Positions 16,908-25,225 of a DNA stretch of 41,637 nucleotides are shown in pieces (position 1 is the first letter of the stretch; every line of letters starts with the position of its first letter). The position numbers and the translations under genes were made by a program. The stretch comes from Monoglobus sp964442605 (GTDB taxonomy: Bacteria; Bacillota; Clostridia; Monoglobales; Monoglobaceae): positions 1 to 41,637 of the forward strand of contig CAYTZR010000016.1 in the NCBI GenBank assembly GCA_964442605.1. Reading direction: 5' to 3'. A model generated the notes under the pieces. The model searched no databases. It was not told the DNA's origin and saw nothing but the letters and a program-made list of their open reading frames with translations.

Positions 16908-19900
16908 TCATTCATAATCCTGATACTCAAGTGTGATGTTGTCAAAATAGTATTCTATCTTATTGGTTGTGTCAGCGCTCTTATCCATATAGATATTGAA
17001 ATACAGATTACTCAAATCTATATTTGTCGGATAATTTGGATTGTTTCCGTCATCGTCCGGCATTGCTATTTCAAAAGCTTTTTTGTTCAAAATATCCATA
17101 TTATTATCGCGGTTATAAAGTGTAGATGTTATTGTCTGATTTTCAAGATCAATATCCGCGACAATTCTGTACCATTTATTCGCCATTGTGCTGTTTTTGT
17201 CAAACTGGGTATTATCTCCGTTAACCCTTGTGTTTTTAGCTGTGAACATATTGAACTGACCCCAGCCTTTATATACTCCCCAGCGAACAAACCTTGTCTG
17301 ATCCTCCTTGTCCGCACCGGCATTAGTTGTGCTTGTAGCAAGATCAAAATATGAATAACTATTTGGATAATAGTCTATTGTTTCCATAAGGAAATCAAAG
17401 CTGAACTTGATTGTTTTTGTGTTGGAAAGTGTCGCACCGCTTTCCGTCATTTTGGTTAAATCAAAGCTTACTCCTGTTTTTGCGGCAACCGTTTTGTTTT
17501 CGTCTTTTGTAACTTTATATACAACATTTCCCGCTCCCAAATTCGCAGTCTCATCGCCTGTCGCGGTATATACTCCCGCACTGAAGCCTGTAGCTGATGT
17601 TATCGCCGGCGTTATATCAAAGTCGTTATTTTCCGCAGTTATTGTAACCATCTTTTTCGCGTCAACATTAAACGCTATGCTTTCACCCTTAACGCCGGTA
17701 ATCGATGTATCAGCGGTTAGGATATTGTAATCGCTGTTCCCGGTTGAGGCTGTGACAGTATAGGTTCCGATCGGAATATTTTCCGCTGTGTAACTCCGGC
17801 TTGTGGAACCTGCCGCAACAGTCACATTTACAGTTTTAACAACAGCTTTGCCCTTCTTTATTTCAATCTTTACAGTTTGTTCCTCATCACTTGCTATTGA
17901 CAACGACACTGTGCCGCAGATTGAAAATACATTCGTTGTGTCACTCGTAGGCAGTATATCAAAACTGATTGTTTTTTCGTCGCCAATTGCTTTGTTCGCA
18001 CACTCTCTCGCATAAAGCTTTACACTAGCCTTTATTGAATTCTCGCCCGCTGCCGGACGGATAAGAGTAAGCTTGTCGCCGTTTACGGTTGCAAATTCGC
18101 TGCTGCTCTCCCAGCTAAATTCATATCCGCTCGGCGCTTCCGGTAAAGCGACTTCATTTGTTGTACTGTCGCTTGTATTGATTGTTGTTTCGGAGATTAC
18201 TTTTTCGATATTTGTATAATCCGAGGCAGCACCTGCCGGATCCCACCCATCGTCGCCTTTTGTGAAAGTATATGGGTTATAGCGGAGCATTGTCCATTCA
18301 TCAAGAACCTTGCCCTTTACACGACCGCTTGTACTAATCGCGTTTCCGCTCGCGTCAACGCTGCCGTATTCGCCGAAGCGGGCATCCTCAGCCTTGTTGC
18401 CGCTCATATCGGACCAGCCCGCAGACGACACAAGATATCCGCCGCCGCTGCCGGCATTGCCGATTGTTGTATTGATGTAGTACGCCGCAGGACCGGGCGC
18501 AGCGCCCCACGGTCTTCCCATGCTGCCGGATGTTGAAGTACTGTTTCCGGTTATTTTGCAGTTCCAAAACAGATAGCCCTCCGCGTCTGCGGTATTGCTG
18601 GGCGCGGTTATAGTTGCGCTTTCTGCCTGTTTCGGACCTGAATTTGTATAAAGCTCACACCCATCAAAGACAGCCGTTGCGCTCCCGCAAATGTAGTCCG
18701 TTGTGCCGCCGAGCTTACAGTTTTTAAAATACATTCGACCCGTGTTTATACCTATTGTATCCTGAGTAGACATGACCGTACAGTTTATAAACTGTGCCTT
18801 GTCAGCCGAACAATGCAGCGCGGCGCAGCGCTCTCTCGGACTGCCTGTATAACCGTCAAAGGTAATATCTTTTCTTGATTGAAGATAAGCGTTAATCTCA
18901 CTGTCGCTGACTCCCGCCTCGATTTGCGATTTTATCCAGTCAAGACGGGGAAATAAGCTGTTATTTGTATCCGGGTCAATTCCCGCTATATCGGTAAGCT
19001 CCTCCTGTGTATAGTACGAATTATACGAATTTTCAAGATACAGGTCTTCGGCAATAAATGCTGTCGCTCCTTTGTCAACCTTAAGCGATGGACCCCAATC
19101 CTTCGGTGCATATGCTTCTCCATCTCCTATTGAACTTTTATCATAATAGCCCGATGAATTACAACTGTCATAGAGAGTTCCCAAACCATAGTACCATGTT
19201 ATTTTAACATCACCGCTTGTATCGGGCATTTTACGAAGTGTAATATAAGGCTTTGTAACCTTAACCTGCTCACGGTATACTCCCGGAGTAATATCTATAA
19301 TCACACGTTCCGATTCGCTTGACGGATTTGTCGCTTCAGCCGCCGCAACCGCTTCCGTAATGGTATCATATTTTGCATCGCCTATATACACGCCTTCTTC
19401 AGCCGGTGCGCTGCTCGGTGCTAACGTGGCTGTGGGCTCAGGAGTTGAAACAACGTCCGACACAATTGCCGACGCACTCAGCGGATTCATGCCGTCGATG
19501 CTGTCCCAAATAAATACTTTTACGGTACTGCCCTCAGGTGCGTCAAAGTTCATGGAAATTTTTTCGGTTCCGTTTAACTCCTTGGAGGAATCAACCGAAA
19601 TAAGTACGCCGTTGCCGGTATAAGCGGCTACGATAAGGCGTGCCGCCGTGCCGTTGCCATCTCCTATGTATTCAACATCCGCGTTAACAGTCGAATTATC
19701 ATAGGTCAGCGAGTTTATTCGATACGAATATCCATCGTTTTCGGGTTCTTTTGTCGGCTGAACATCGGAGGCGATGAATTCCGCGCCGACAAACCTGCCC
19801 TTTGAACCCGCGACATAAGCGTAATAAGTGTTGCCGGCTGTCACTTCCAAGCTTAGTGATTTATTTTCCGCGCTGCCGGTTTCGTTTTTGTAGTATGCCG

Positions 19901-22900
19901 CTTCGCCTTCCTCGTTTACCTTATTGGATGATACTCCCTCCTTGGTAATACAAAGCTCTTTGTTGTTACCGAGATTTGTCACATAAACAGTCAATATTCC
20001 GTTCCTTGTAGCGCTATACTTATACGCTGTACCGGAAGCTGCGCCGCTTGACCAGGTTCCGTTCAAGGAGCTGTGCGAAATATAGTTGGTAAAGCTCTTG
20101 CCGTCTATCGTAACTTTAGCCGCGCCGCTTGAATCGACATCGTATAACAATGACATATCCTTCATCACATAATCACCGGTTTTAAGGCTTGCGTCATCGC
20201 TGTCGCATACCCAGCTGTCTCCGAGCGGAGGCTGCGTCGGTACCGGAGTCGCGGTTGGCTTTGGAGTCGGAGTAGAATCGGGATCGAGCGTCGGTTCCGG
20301 CGTAGGATCGGGTCTTTGCGTTGCGGTTGTTTCCTCATCCTTATTGTATGAGCCATACATAAGAGTATAGGTTTCACCCGCCTCTGCCGAAAGAGTCATT
20401 ACCTTGCCTGTCTGATAATCAGCGTTGGGAACAAGCTCAACCTCGGCTCCGTTCGTATCATAAGCCTTGAGGTTAGTGAAGTCGGTGACAGCGATATTTA
20501 TGTCACCGTCATTCTCCGGCTTTAGCTCTGCTCTCGTTAGTTTTCCGCCCGACCATTTTGCGCTGACGCCTATGTTTCCTCTTGCACGGAAATCCTTGAA
20601 CTGTCCCGACTGCCAGCTTGTCGGAAGTGCGGGAAGTATGCTGATAACATCGCTGTGGCTCTGCAGAAGCATCTCGGTTATGGCAGCAGTAGCGCCGTAG
20701 TTTCCGTCTATCTGGAAATTCGGATGCTGAGTCATCAAATTCGGCGAGGTTCTTGTTGTGATAAGCGTTTCAAGCGATGTGTTGGCAGCCGATGCGTTAA
20801 GCGCTCTCGCGTTAAGAGCCATTCTCCACGCATACGCCCAGCTTCTGTCGCCTACACCCTTTGCGGACGTTGTCTTTTTAAACGCCGTAAACAGCTTTTG
20901 CTCATTCTCATCATTACTGTATGCGCTGAGATGCGTGCCTGGGAACAAATCCCAGAGATGCGAGCAATGTCTGTGTCCGCCCGAATTGCTTGCCGCATGC
21001 TCGTTTATGCCTGTTGCTGCACCCGTAAACGGATTTGTTACCTCATACTTACCCGTGCCTGAAGTAACCTCGCTGAAGTCAAAGCTTACATCTCCGCGTA
21101 CCCATTCCTTGATATAACCGCTGCTGTCGATAAGATCGGGAGCAATCTTGCCGTCTTCATCGGCAAAATATGAGGACGGCATCTGCTCATTGATTTTTGA
21201 AATCAACTCCGCATTCTCGCTTGTCTTACCTAAAATTTCACTTGCTTTTATAACCATATCATATAAATTTCTGACAAGCTGCGTATCCATAGCGGGCCCC
21301 GGCTGAACGCTGCCTTGCTCCGGCGAGCAGGAAGCCGCTGTTATAAGATAACCGGTTTTGGGGTCTATAACCAAGAACTGTGTAAAGAACTTTGCCGCTC
21401 CTACCATATATGGATAAACCTCAGACAGATACTCTGTATCCTCATTATAGAGGTAGTACTGCCATGCATGATCCAAAAGCCACGCTCCTCCCGTAGGCCA
21501 CAATCCCGCCGTCGCATTATCAATCGGCTGTGTACCGCGCCACAAATCATAATTATGATGCATTACCCACGGATCGCCCGGCTGATACGTATCATCGCCT
21601 CTGTCGTTATATATTCCGTACTGTTCCGCAGCTGTAATAGCGCCGCTTTCAGCCAAATCGTCAAAGGTATCTATAAGCGTCCTTTCACTCTCTCCGATAC
21701 CAAGCGGCTGCGCTGCCCAATAGTTCATCTCAGTATTTATGTTTATCGTATACTTACCGTTCCAGCTTGCCGACATCGCCGCATTCCACTTGCCGGTGAG
21801 GTTAAGCGGCTGACTTTCGTAAATATCAATATCTTCAGCGCTTTCCGCGGTTTTACCGTCGCGTGCGCCTGAGAACAGCATATACTTGCCGTAATTAAAC
21901 AACAATACCGCGAGCTGATAGTCACCATCGGCGTATGTAGAGGTTACGCCAACCTCCTTGGCTTTAGCTAATGTGGTTTGTGTTCCAACCGTAAAGCCCG
22001 AATTGCCGTTCGAAAGATTTTTACGCACTCTCTGCTCTGTCGGCACAAGATAATTATCAACGCCGCTCTTGTTATCAAGAGTTAAGCTTGATGATTCGAA
22101 CTGTGGCGTGAAATCCGCTATATGTCTCGCGAGGATAGTCTCATATGTTTTACTTTTGATATTCTCGATATACTTGGCGCAATCGGCTGCCGGCTTTGAG
22201 TTGTCAAGGGTCTTGTAATCAACATAATTTGTCGCGCCGACTACATAAACGGTTGCCTCGTACCCGCCATTTACACTGACAGTGGTATTATCATCCGACA
22301 CGGTAAATACGCCATCTCCGTCAAGAAGCATATCCGCCTCGAACCTAATTACGTTTATTCTGCCTATACTGTCGTTTTTATTGCCGTTGTAAACCGACGC
22401 GGTCACTTTAACCTGCTTGTCGCTAACCTTTTCGTATTTATAATAACCTTCCTGATTGTGGTATGTATGAAGCTCAGCGGTAAAATCAAGCGGATGAGTC
22501 GATGTGACGTGCGTAACTATTGCCTGATCGGGATAGCTGGCAAACGTTTCTCTTGTGAAGTGCTTATATGTGTTATTATCGTTCTTATCAAGATAATCAT
22601 AATCAACCGTGACAATACCGGTTGTCATATCGAGACTCTTTGTATAGTCGGTAGCATAGTAATTTTCCTGTCCGAAATCGAGATATAGCTCCACAAATGA
22701 TTTGTACGCCCTTTGTCCCGATGGATTGCCGAGAAATTCACTCTCAACCATGCTTTCAAGAGCAAACCTCTGTTGAACAGCCGTTTGTTTGCTTGAATTA
22801 TCAACTTCAAGAGCTTGATTTGAAATACTTTTGCTTGAATACTCCGGAAAGCTCGTCCTGAACTCATCATCTCCCACGATAACGTCAGAAGAACCTATGT

Positions 22901-23576
22901 CGGCAGGCGTTCCGTCGGCATTCGCGCCGCGATAGAACTTCCATGCGTCTTTTTTCGAACCGCTCGTCATATCAACCGCATTAATTTTGCCCGCATCACG
23001 AGTTTGTTCAACGGTTGTAAGCGTTTCTCCGTTCTCATCGGTGAGCGTACCGTAAGGACCTCCATCCCAGCATGTATCCTCGTTTATCTGGATAACCTCG
23101 TTGTCGATGCCGCCGGCAACCATGCTTGCCATTCGTCCGTTGCCCACCGGATAGTAATTTGTCCAGACAAATTCGCTATATGCCCAGCTTGTGTAATTTT
23201 CACCCGGCTTACCATAAGGCGTCTGGATATCAGAAGATGCCGAATCCTTGTTGCTCGCATTCGGATCCACATCGCGAACCGTCTCATATTTGCCCTGTTC
23301 CGCGAGAACGCTCTCGATTTTTCTGTTTGTCCACAGCGTTGTTTCGGGATCAAACCCATCGAATGAAGCAAGCTCAGCTTCTCCATCCTCCTCATTTACG
23401 GCAAATTCATCGCTCTCCTCAGTCGTTTCCGAGTCATAATACGCACCGGAATTATACGTCGCGTCAGCTTCGCCTGATTTAGCCGTATCAGTGGCAACCG
23501 CCGGCAGAGATGTCCCAAGCATCATGATTGATAACATAATTGTCACTGCTTTCTTGATTTTAAATTTTTTTAACAT
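16908..23576 (-). CDS. Giant secreted GH95 alpha-L-fucosidase/L-galactosidase fused to pectin methylesterase (CE8)
   Basis: Exported enzyme of 2,222 residues. Order seen: signal peptide (1-28); acidic linker; GH95 (about 105-1085); Thr/Pro linker; beta module (1118-1270); FIWD module (1282-1370); TP linker; CE8 (1395-1790); Ig-like module (1800-1880); beta-sandwich (1882-1972); concanavalin-like C-terminal module (1975-2222). GH95 shows PVGNGRMASMV, the NIN pair before MNYW (about 617), the acid in SPEQG (Glu about 753) and Asp in IDGNYG (about 957), the residues expected of the inverting family. The CE8 has QDT (1605), TTDYICG and an intact GRPWG (1688). No SLH or LPXTG anchor is visible, so the protein is probably released or held by its binding modules. 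Fucose versus L-galactose preference cannot be read here. GGAGGG precedes the ATG by about 6 nt. Confidence 0.9.
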   Translation of the reverse strand: MLKKFKIKKAVTIMLSIMMLGTSLPAVATDTAKSGEADATYNSGAYYDSETTEESDEFAVNEEDGEAELASFDGFDPETTLWTNRKIESVLAEQGKYETVRDVDPNASNKDSASSDIQTPYGKPGENYTSWAYSEFVWTNYYPVGNGRMASMVAGGIDNEVIQINEDTCWDGGPYGTLTDENGETLTTVEQTRDAGKINAVDMTSGSKKDAWKFYRGANADGTPADIGSSDVIVGDDEFRTSFPEYSSKSISNQALEVDNSSKQTAVQQRFALESMVESEFLGNPSGQRAYKSFVELYLDFGQENYYATDYTKSLDMTTGIVTVDYDYLDKNDNNTYKHFTRETFASYPDQAIVTHVTSTHPLDFTAELHTYHNQEGYYKYEKVSDKQVKVTASVYNGNKNDSIGRINVIRFEADMLLDGDGVFTVSDDNTTVSVNGGYEATVYVVGATNYVDYKTLDNSKPAADCAKYIENIKSKTYETILARHIADFTPQFESSSLTLDNKSGVDNYLVPTEQRVRKNLSNGNSGFTVGTQTTLAKAKEVGVTSTYADGDYQLAVLLFNYGKYMLFSGARDGKTAESAEDIDIYESQPLNLTGKWNAAMSASWNGKYTININTEMNYWAAQPLGIGESERTLIDTFDDLAESGAITAAEQYGIYNDRGDDTYQPGDPWVMHHNYDLWRGTQPIDNATAGLWPTGGAWLLDHAWQYYLYNEDTEYLSEVYPYMVGAAKFFTQFLVIDPKTGYLITAASCSPEQGSVQPGPAMDTQLVRNLYDMVIKASEILGKTSENAELISKINEQMPSSYFADEDGKIAPDLIDSSGYIKEWVRGDVSFDFSEVTSGTGKYEVTNPFTGAATGINEHAASNSGGHRHCSHLWDLFPGTHLSAYSNDENEQKLFTAFKKTTSAKGVGDRSWAYAWRMALNARALNASAANTSLETLITTRTSPNLMTQHPNFQIDGNYGATAAITEMLLQSHSDVISILPALPTSWQSGQFKDFRARGNIGVSAKWSGGKLTRAELKPENDGDINIAVTDFTNLKAYDTNGAEVELVPNADYQTGKVMTLSAEAGETYTLMYGSYNKDEETTATQRPDPTPEPTLDPDSTPTPKPTATPVPTQPPLGDSWVCDSDDASLKTGDYVMKDMSLLYDVDSSGAAKVTIDGKSFTNYISHSSLNGTWSSGAASGTAYKYSATRNGILTVYVTNLGNNKELCITKEGVSSNKVNEEGEAAYYKNETGSAENKSLSLEVTAGNTYYAYVAGSKGRFVGAEFIASDVQPTKEPENDGYSYRINSLTYDNSTVNADVEYIGDGNGTAARLIVAAYTGNGVLISVDSSKELNGTEKISMNFDAPEGSTVKVFIWDSIDGMNPLSASAIVSDVVSTPEPTATLAPSSAPAEEGVYIGDAKYDTITEAVAAAEATNPSSESERVIIDITPGVYREQVKVTKPYITLRKMPDTSGDVKITWYYGLGTLYDSCNSSGYYDKSSIGDGEAYAPKDWGPSLKVDKGATAFIAEDLYLENSYNSYYTQEELTDIAGIDPDTNNSLFPRLDWIKSQIEAGVSDSEINAYLQSRKDITFDGYTGSPRERCAALHCSADKAQFINCTVMSTQDTIGINTGRMYFKNCKLGGTTDYICGSATAVFDGCELYTNSGPKQAESATITAPSNTADAEGYLFWNCKITGNSTSTSGSMGRPWGAAPGPAAYYINTTIGNAGSGGGYLVSSAGWSDMSGNKAEDARFGEYGSVDASGNAISTSGRVKGKVLDEWTMLRYNPYTFTKGDDGWDPAGAASDYTNIEKVISETTINTSDSTTNEVALPEAPSGYEFSWESSSEFATVNGDKLTLIRPAAGENSIKASVKLYARECANKAIGDEKTISFDILPTSDTTNVFSICGTVSLSIASDEEQTVKIEIKKGKAVVKTVNVTVAAGSTSRSYTAENIPIGTYTVTASTGNSDYNILTADTSITGVKGESIAFNVDAKKMVTITAENNDFDITPAITSATGFSAGVYTATGDETANLGAGNVVYKVTKDENKTVAAKTGVSFDLTKMTESGATLSNTKTIKFSFDFLMETIDYYPNSYSYFDLATSTTNAGADKEDQTRFVRWGVYKGWGQFNMFTAKNTRVNGDNTQFDKNSTMANKWYRIVADIDLENQTITSTLYNRDNNMDILNKKAFEIAMPDDDGNNPNYPTNIDLSNLYFNIYMDKSADTTNKIEYYFDNITLEYQDYE

Positions 23577-23614
23577 TTCCGACCCTCCAATATGAGAAAA
23601 TTATCGTTAAGCTT

Positions 23615-23674
23615 ATTATAAAGCATTATAAATATTTTAACAGGTCCAGATTGGAACAAAATTTATGGTGCCAG
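23615..23674 (-). promoter_or_regulatory. GH95-CE8 promoter region with paired CTGG sites (candidate MocR operator)
   Basis: Two TATAAT boxes (23615-23620 and 23625-23630) lack a good -35. Where the -35 should be, the minus strand has CTGGACCTG (23641-23649), and 25 bp further upstream CTGGCACC (23667-23674). Direct repeats overlapping a poor -35 are the arrangement known for MocR-type activators such as GabR. Assignment to the neighbouring regulator is inference. Confidence 0.5.
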
Positions 23675-23677
23675 TTA

Positions 23678-23706
23678 TTGACTTAGTATATAATCAGTGT
23701 TAATAT
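23678..23706 (+). promoter_or_regulatory. Candidate promoter of the MocR-like regulator
   Basis: TTGACT (23678-23683), a 17-bp spacer and TAATAT (23701-23706). The start would lie about 15 nt before the GTG. A better -10 match, TATAAT at 23689-23694, has no -35 at the right distance. The promoter lies beside the CTGG repeats, allowing autoregulation. Confidence 0.45.
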
Positions 23707-23727
23707 AAGATTAATGGAGATGATAAT

Positions 23728-25104
23728 GTGAAAGAAGTAAGCTTTACCCTCGACAAAAGCTCGAAAACGCCGCTATATATGCAGCTTTATATGAAATTTA
23801 AGGACGATATAATAACGGGAAAAATCAAGGATAATGAACGCCTTCCGTCAAGACGCAGACTGTCGGAAAATCTCGGACTCAGCAAAAACACCGTGGAGCT
23901 TGCTTATCAAAAGCTTATGGACACCGGCTATGCCGTGGCGCGCTCCAGAAGCGGTTACTACGCAAGACAGACAAGTCCGATAAACAGGGATATAACCGAA
24001 CCGGATTTTTACGGTAAACCGGGTATAAAATATGTAATGAGTCATAACGGCATCGACTTGAATTTAATACCGAAAGCATCAATTAATAAGCTTTATCGCG
24101 ACATTACATACGATATGCCGGAGCTTTTTGAGCTAAGACACAAATACGGAGAAAAGGACTTAAGACAGGCTATTGTACATAATCTGTATGAGCTGCACGG
24201 CATATCCTGTACGGCGGACAGAGTTATAATCGGCGCGGGAACCGATTTTCTTCTTGAGCAGCTAACCCATATTTTTGATGATAAAACCGTATTCGGATTT
24301 GAAAATCCATGCTTTGCGAGGAGCTACATACCGATAAAAAATTCGGGCAAACCCACAAAATTGATTGATATACCGATTGACACATTTCCTGTTGAAGCTT
24401 TGGAAGACAGCGATATAAATGTGATGTATTTGTCCCCCGATATGCAATTCCCCACTGCCCGCAGACTTTCGCAAAAGCTTAGAGGCGAGATTTTGGATTG
24501 GGCAAATAAATCCTCTGACCGTTATATTATCGAGGCGGATTTCGACCTTGACTTTTCGGTTAAGGGAAAGTCAAAGCCTGTTTTTGCCATGGATAATTCG
24601 GAAAAAGTTATATTTTTGGGAACCTTCTGCAGGAGTTTGGCACCGAGCTTCAAAACGGCGTTTTTAATTCTTCCGAAAAAGCTTAAAGACAACTTCAATG
24701 AATGTCTGCCGTACTATACATGCCTTGAAGCCGGAATTCAACAACAGGTTATTGCAAAGTATATACGGAGCGGCAAATACGCGGCGCATGCCGAAAAACT
24801 CAGAAATGCTTACGCTGTGAAACGCCGGCTCTTGTTAAATGAAATTCAATCACCGTATATAAAAATCTACGGTGTAAGCTCAGGGACATATCTTATTGCT
24901 TCAGTAAGCAACGGTATGACCGAAGAGGAATTAAAGAAATCTGCAGCGGCGCATGGTGTCAAGCTCATACCGCTGTCGGCATGCCTTATAAGACACACGG
25001 ATCTGCTGCCGATAAATTCATTCATTTTGGGTTTCGGAGAGCTTTCTGCCGATGAAATCGCGGCAGCCGCGCGGAATTTGAACACGGCTTGGAAGCTAAA
25101 TTAA
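23728..25104 (+). CDS. MocR-family regulator (GntR winged helix plus aminotransferase-like domain) with a lost PLP site
   Basis: Transcription regulator of 458 residues. The GntR-type winged helix (about 1-75) has PLYMQLYMKFKDDI and LPSRRRLSENLGLSKNTVELAY. A fold-type I aminotransferase-like domain follows. In active MocR proteins the cofactor region reads roughly EDDYDSEF then GTFSKTLAP. Here it is EADFDLDF (269-276) and GTFCRSLAP (298-306), so the Schiff-base lysine is Arg302 (AGG) and the neighbouring Asp and Tyr are Ala and Phe. It should not bind PLP covalently and may sense another ligand or act through its fold. GTG start with GGAG 8 nt upstream. It is transcribed away from the GH95-CE8 giant, which makes that gene its likely target. 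Confidence 0.9.
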   Translation: MKEVSFTLDKSSKTPLYMQLYMKFKDDIITGKIKDNERLPSRRRLSENLGLSKNTVELAYQKLMDTGYAVARSRSGYYARQTSPINRDITEPDFYGKPGIKYVMSHNGIDLNLIPKASINKLYRDITYDMPELFELRHKYGEKDLRQAIVHNLYELHGISCTADRVIIGAGTDFLLEQLTHIFDDKTVFGFENPCFARSYIPIKNSGKPTKLIDIPIDTFPVEALEDSDINVMYLSPDMQFPTARRLSQKLRGEILDWANKSSDRYIIEADFDLDFSVKGKSKPVFAMDNSEKVIFLGTFCRSLAPSFKTAFLILPKKLKDNFNECLPYYTCLEAGIQQQVIAKYIRSGKYAAHAEKLRNAYAVKRRLLLNEIQSPYIKIYGVSSGTYLIASVSNGMTEEELKKSAAAHGVKLIPLSACLIRHTDLLPINSFILGFGELSADEIAAAARNLNTAWKLN

Positions 25105-25158
25105 TCTTTTAAGCTAAAATAATTTTTTAATCTAAAATAATTTTTTAAGCCAAAACAT
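25105..25158. repeat. Three tandem 18-bp copies after the regulator gene
   Basis: Three consecutive units of the type TTTTTTAAGCTAAAATAA (25105-25122, 25123-25140, 25141-25158) begin right after the stop codon, with one to four differences. The end of the gene itself (AAGCTAAATTAA) resembles the unit, suggesting the array grew from the gene's 3' end. Confidence 0.85.
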
Positions 25159-25225
25159 TTTTTGTATATTACTTCTGTTCTTGCCAAATAATAGCTATAT
25201 TAAAGCTGCGGAAGGAGTCGGCAAA

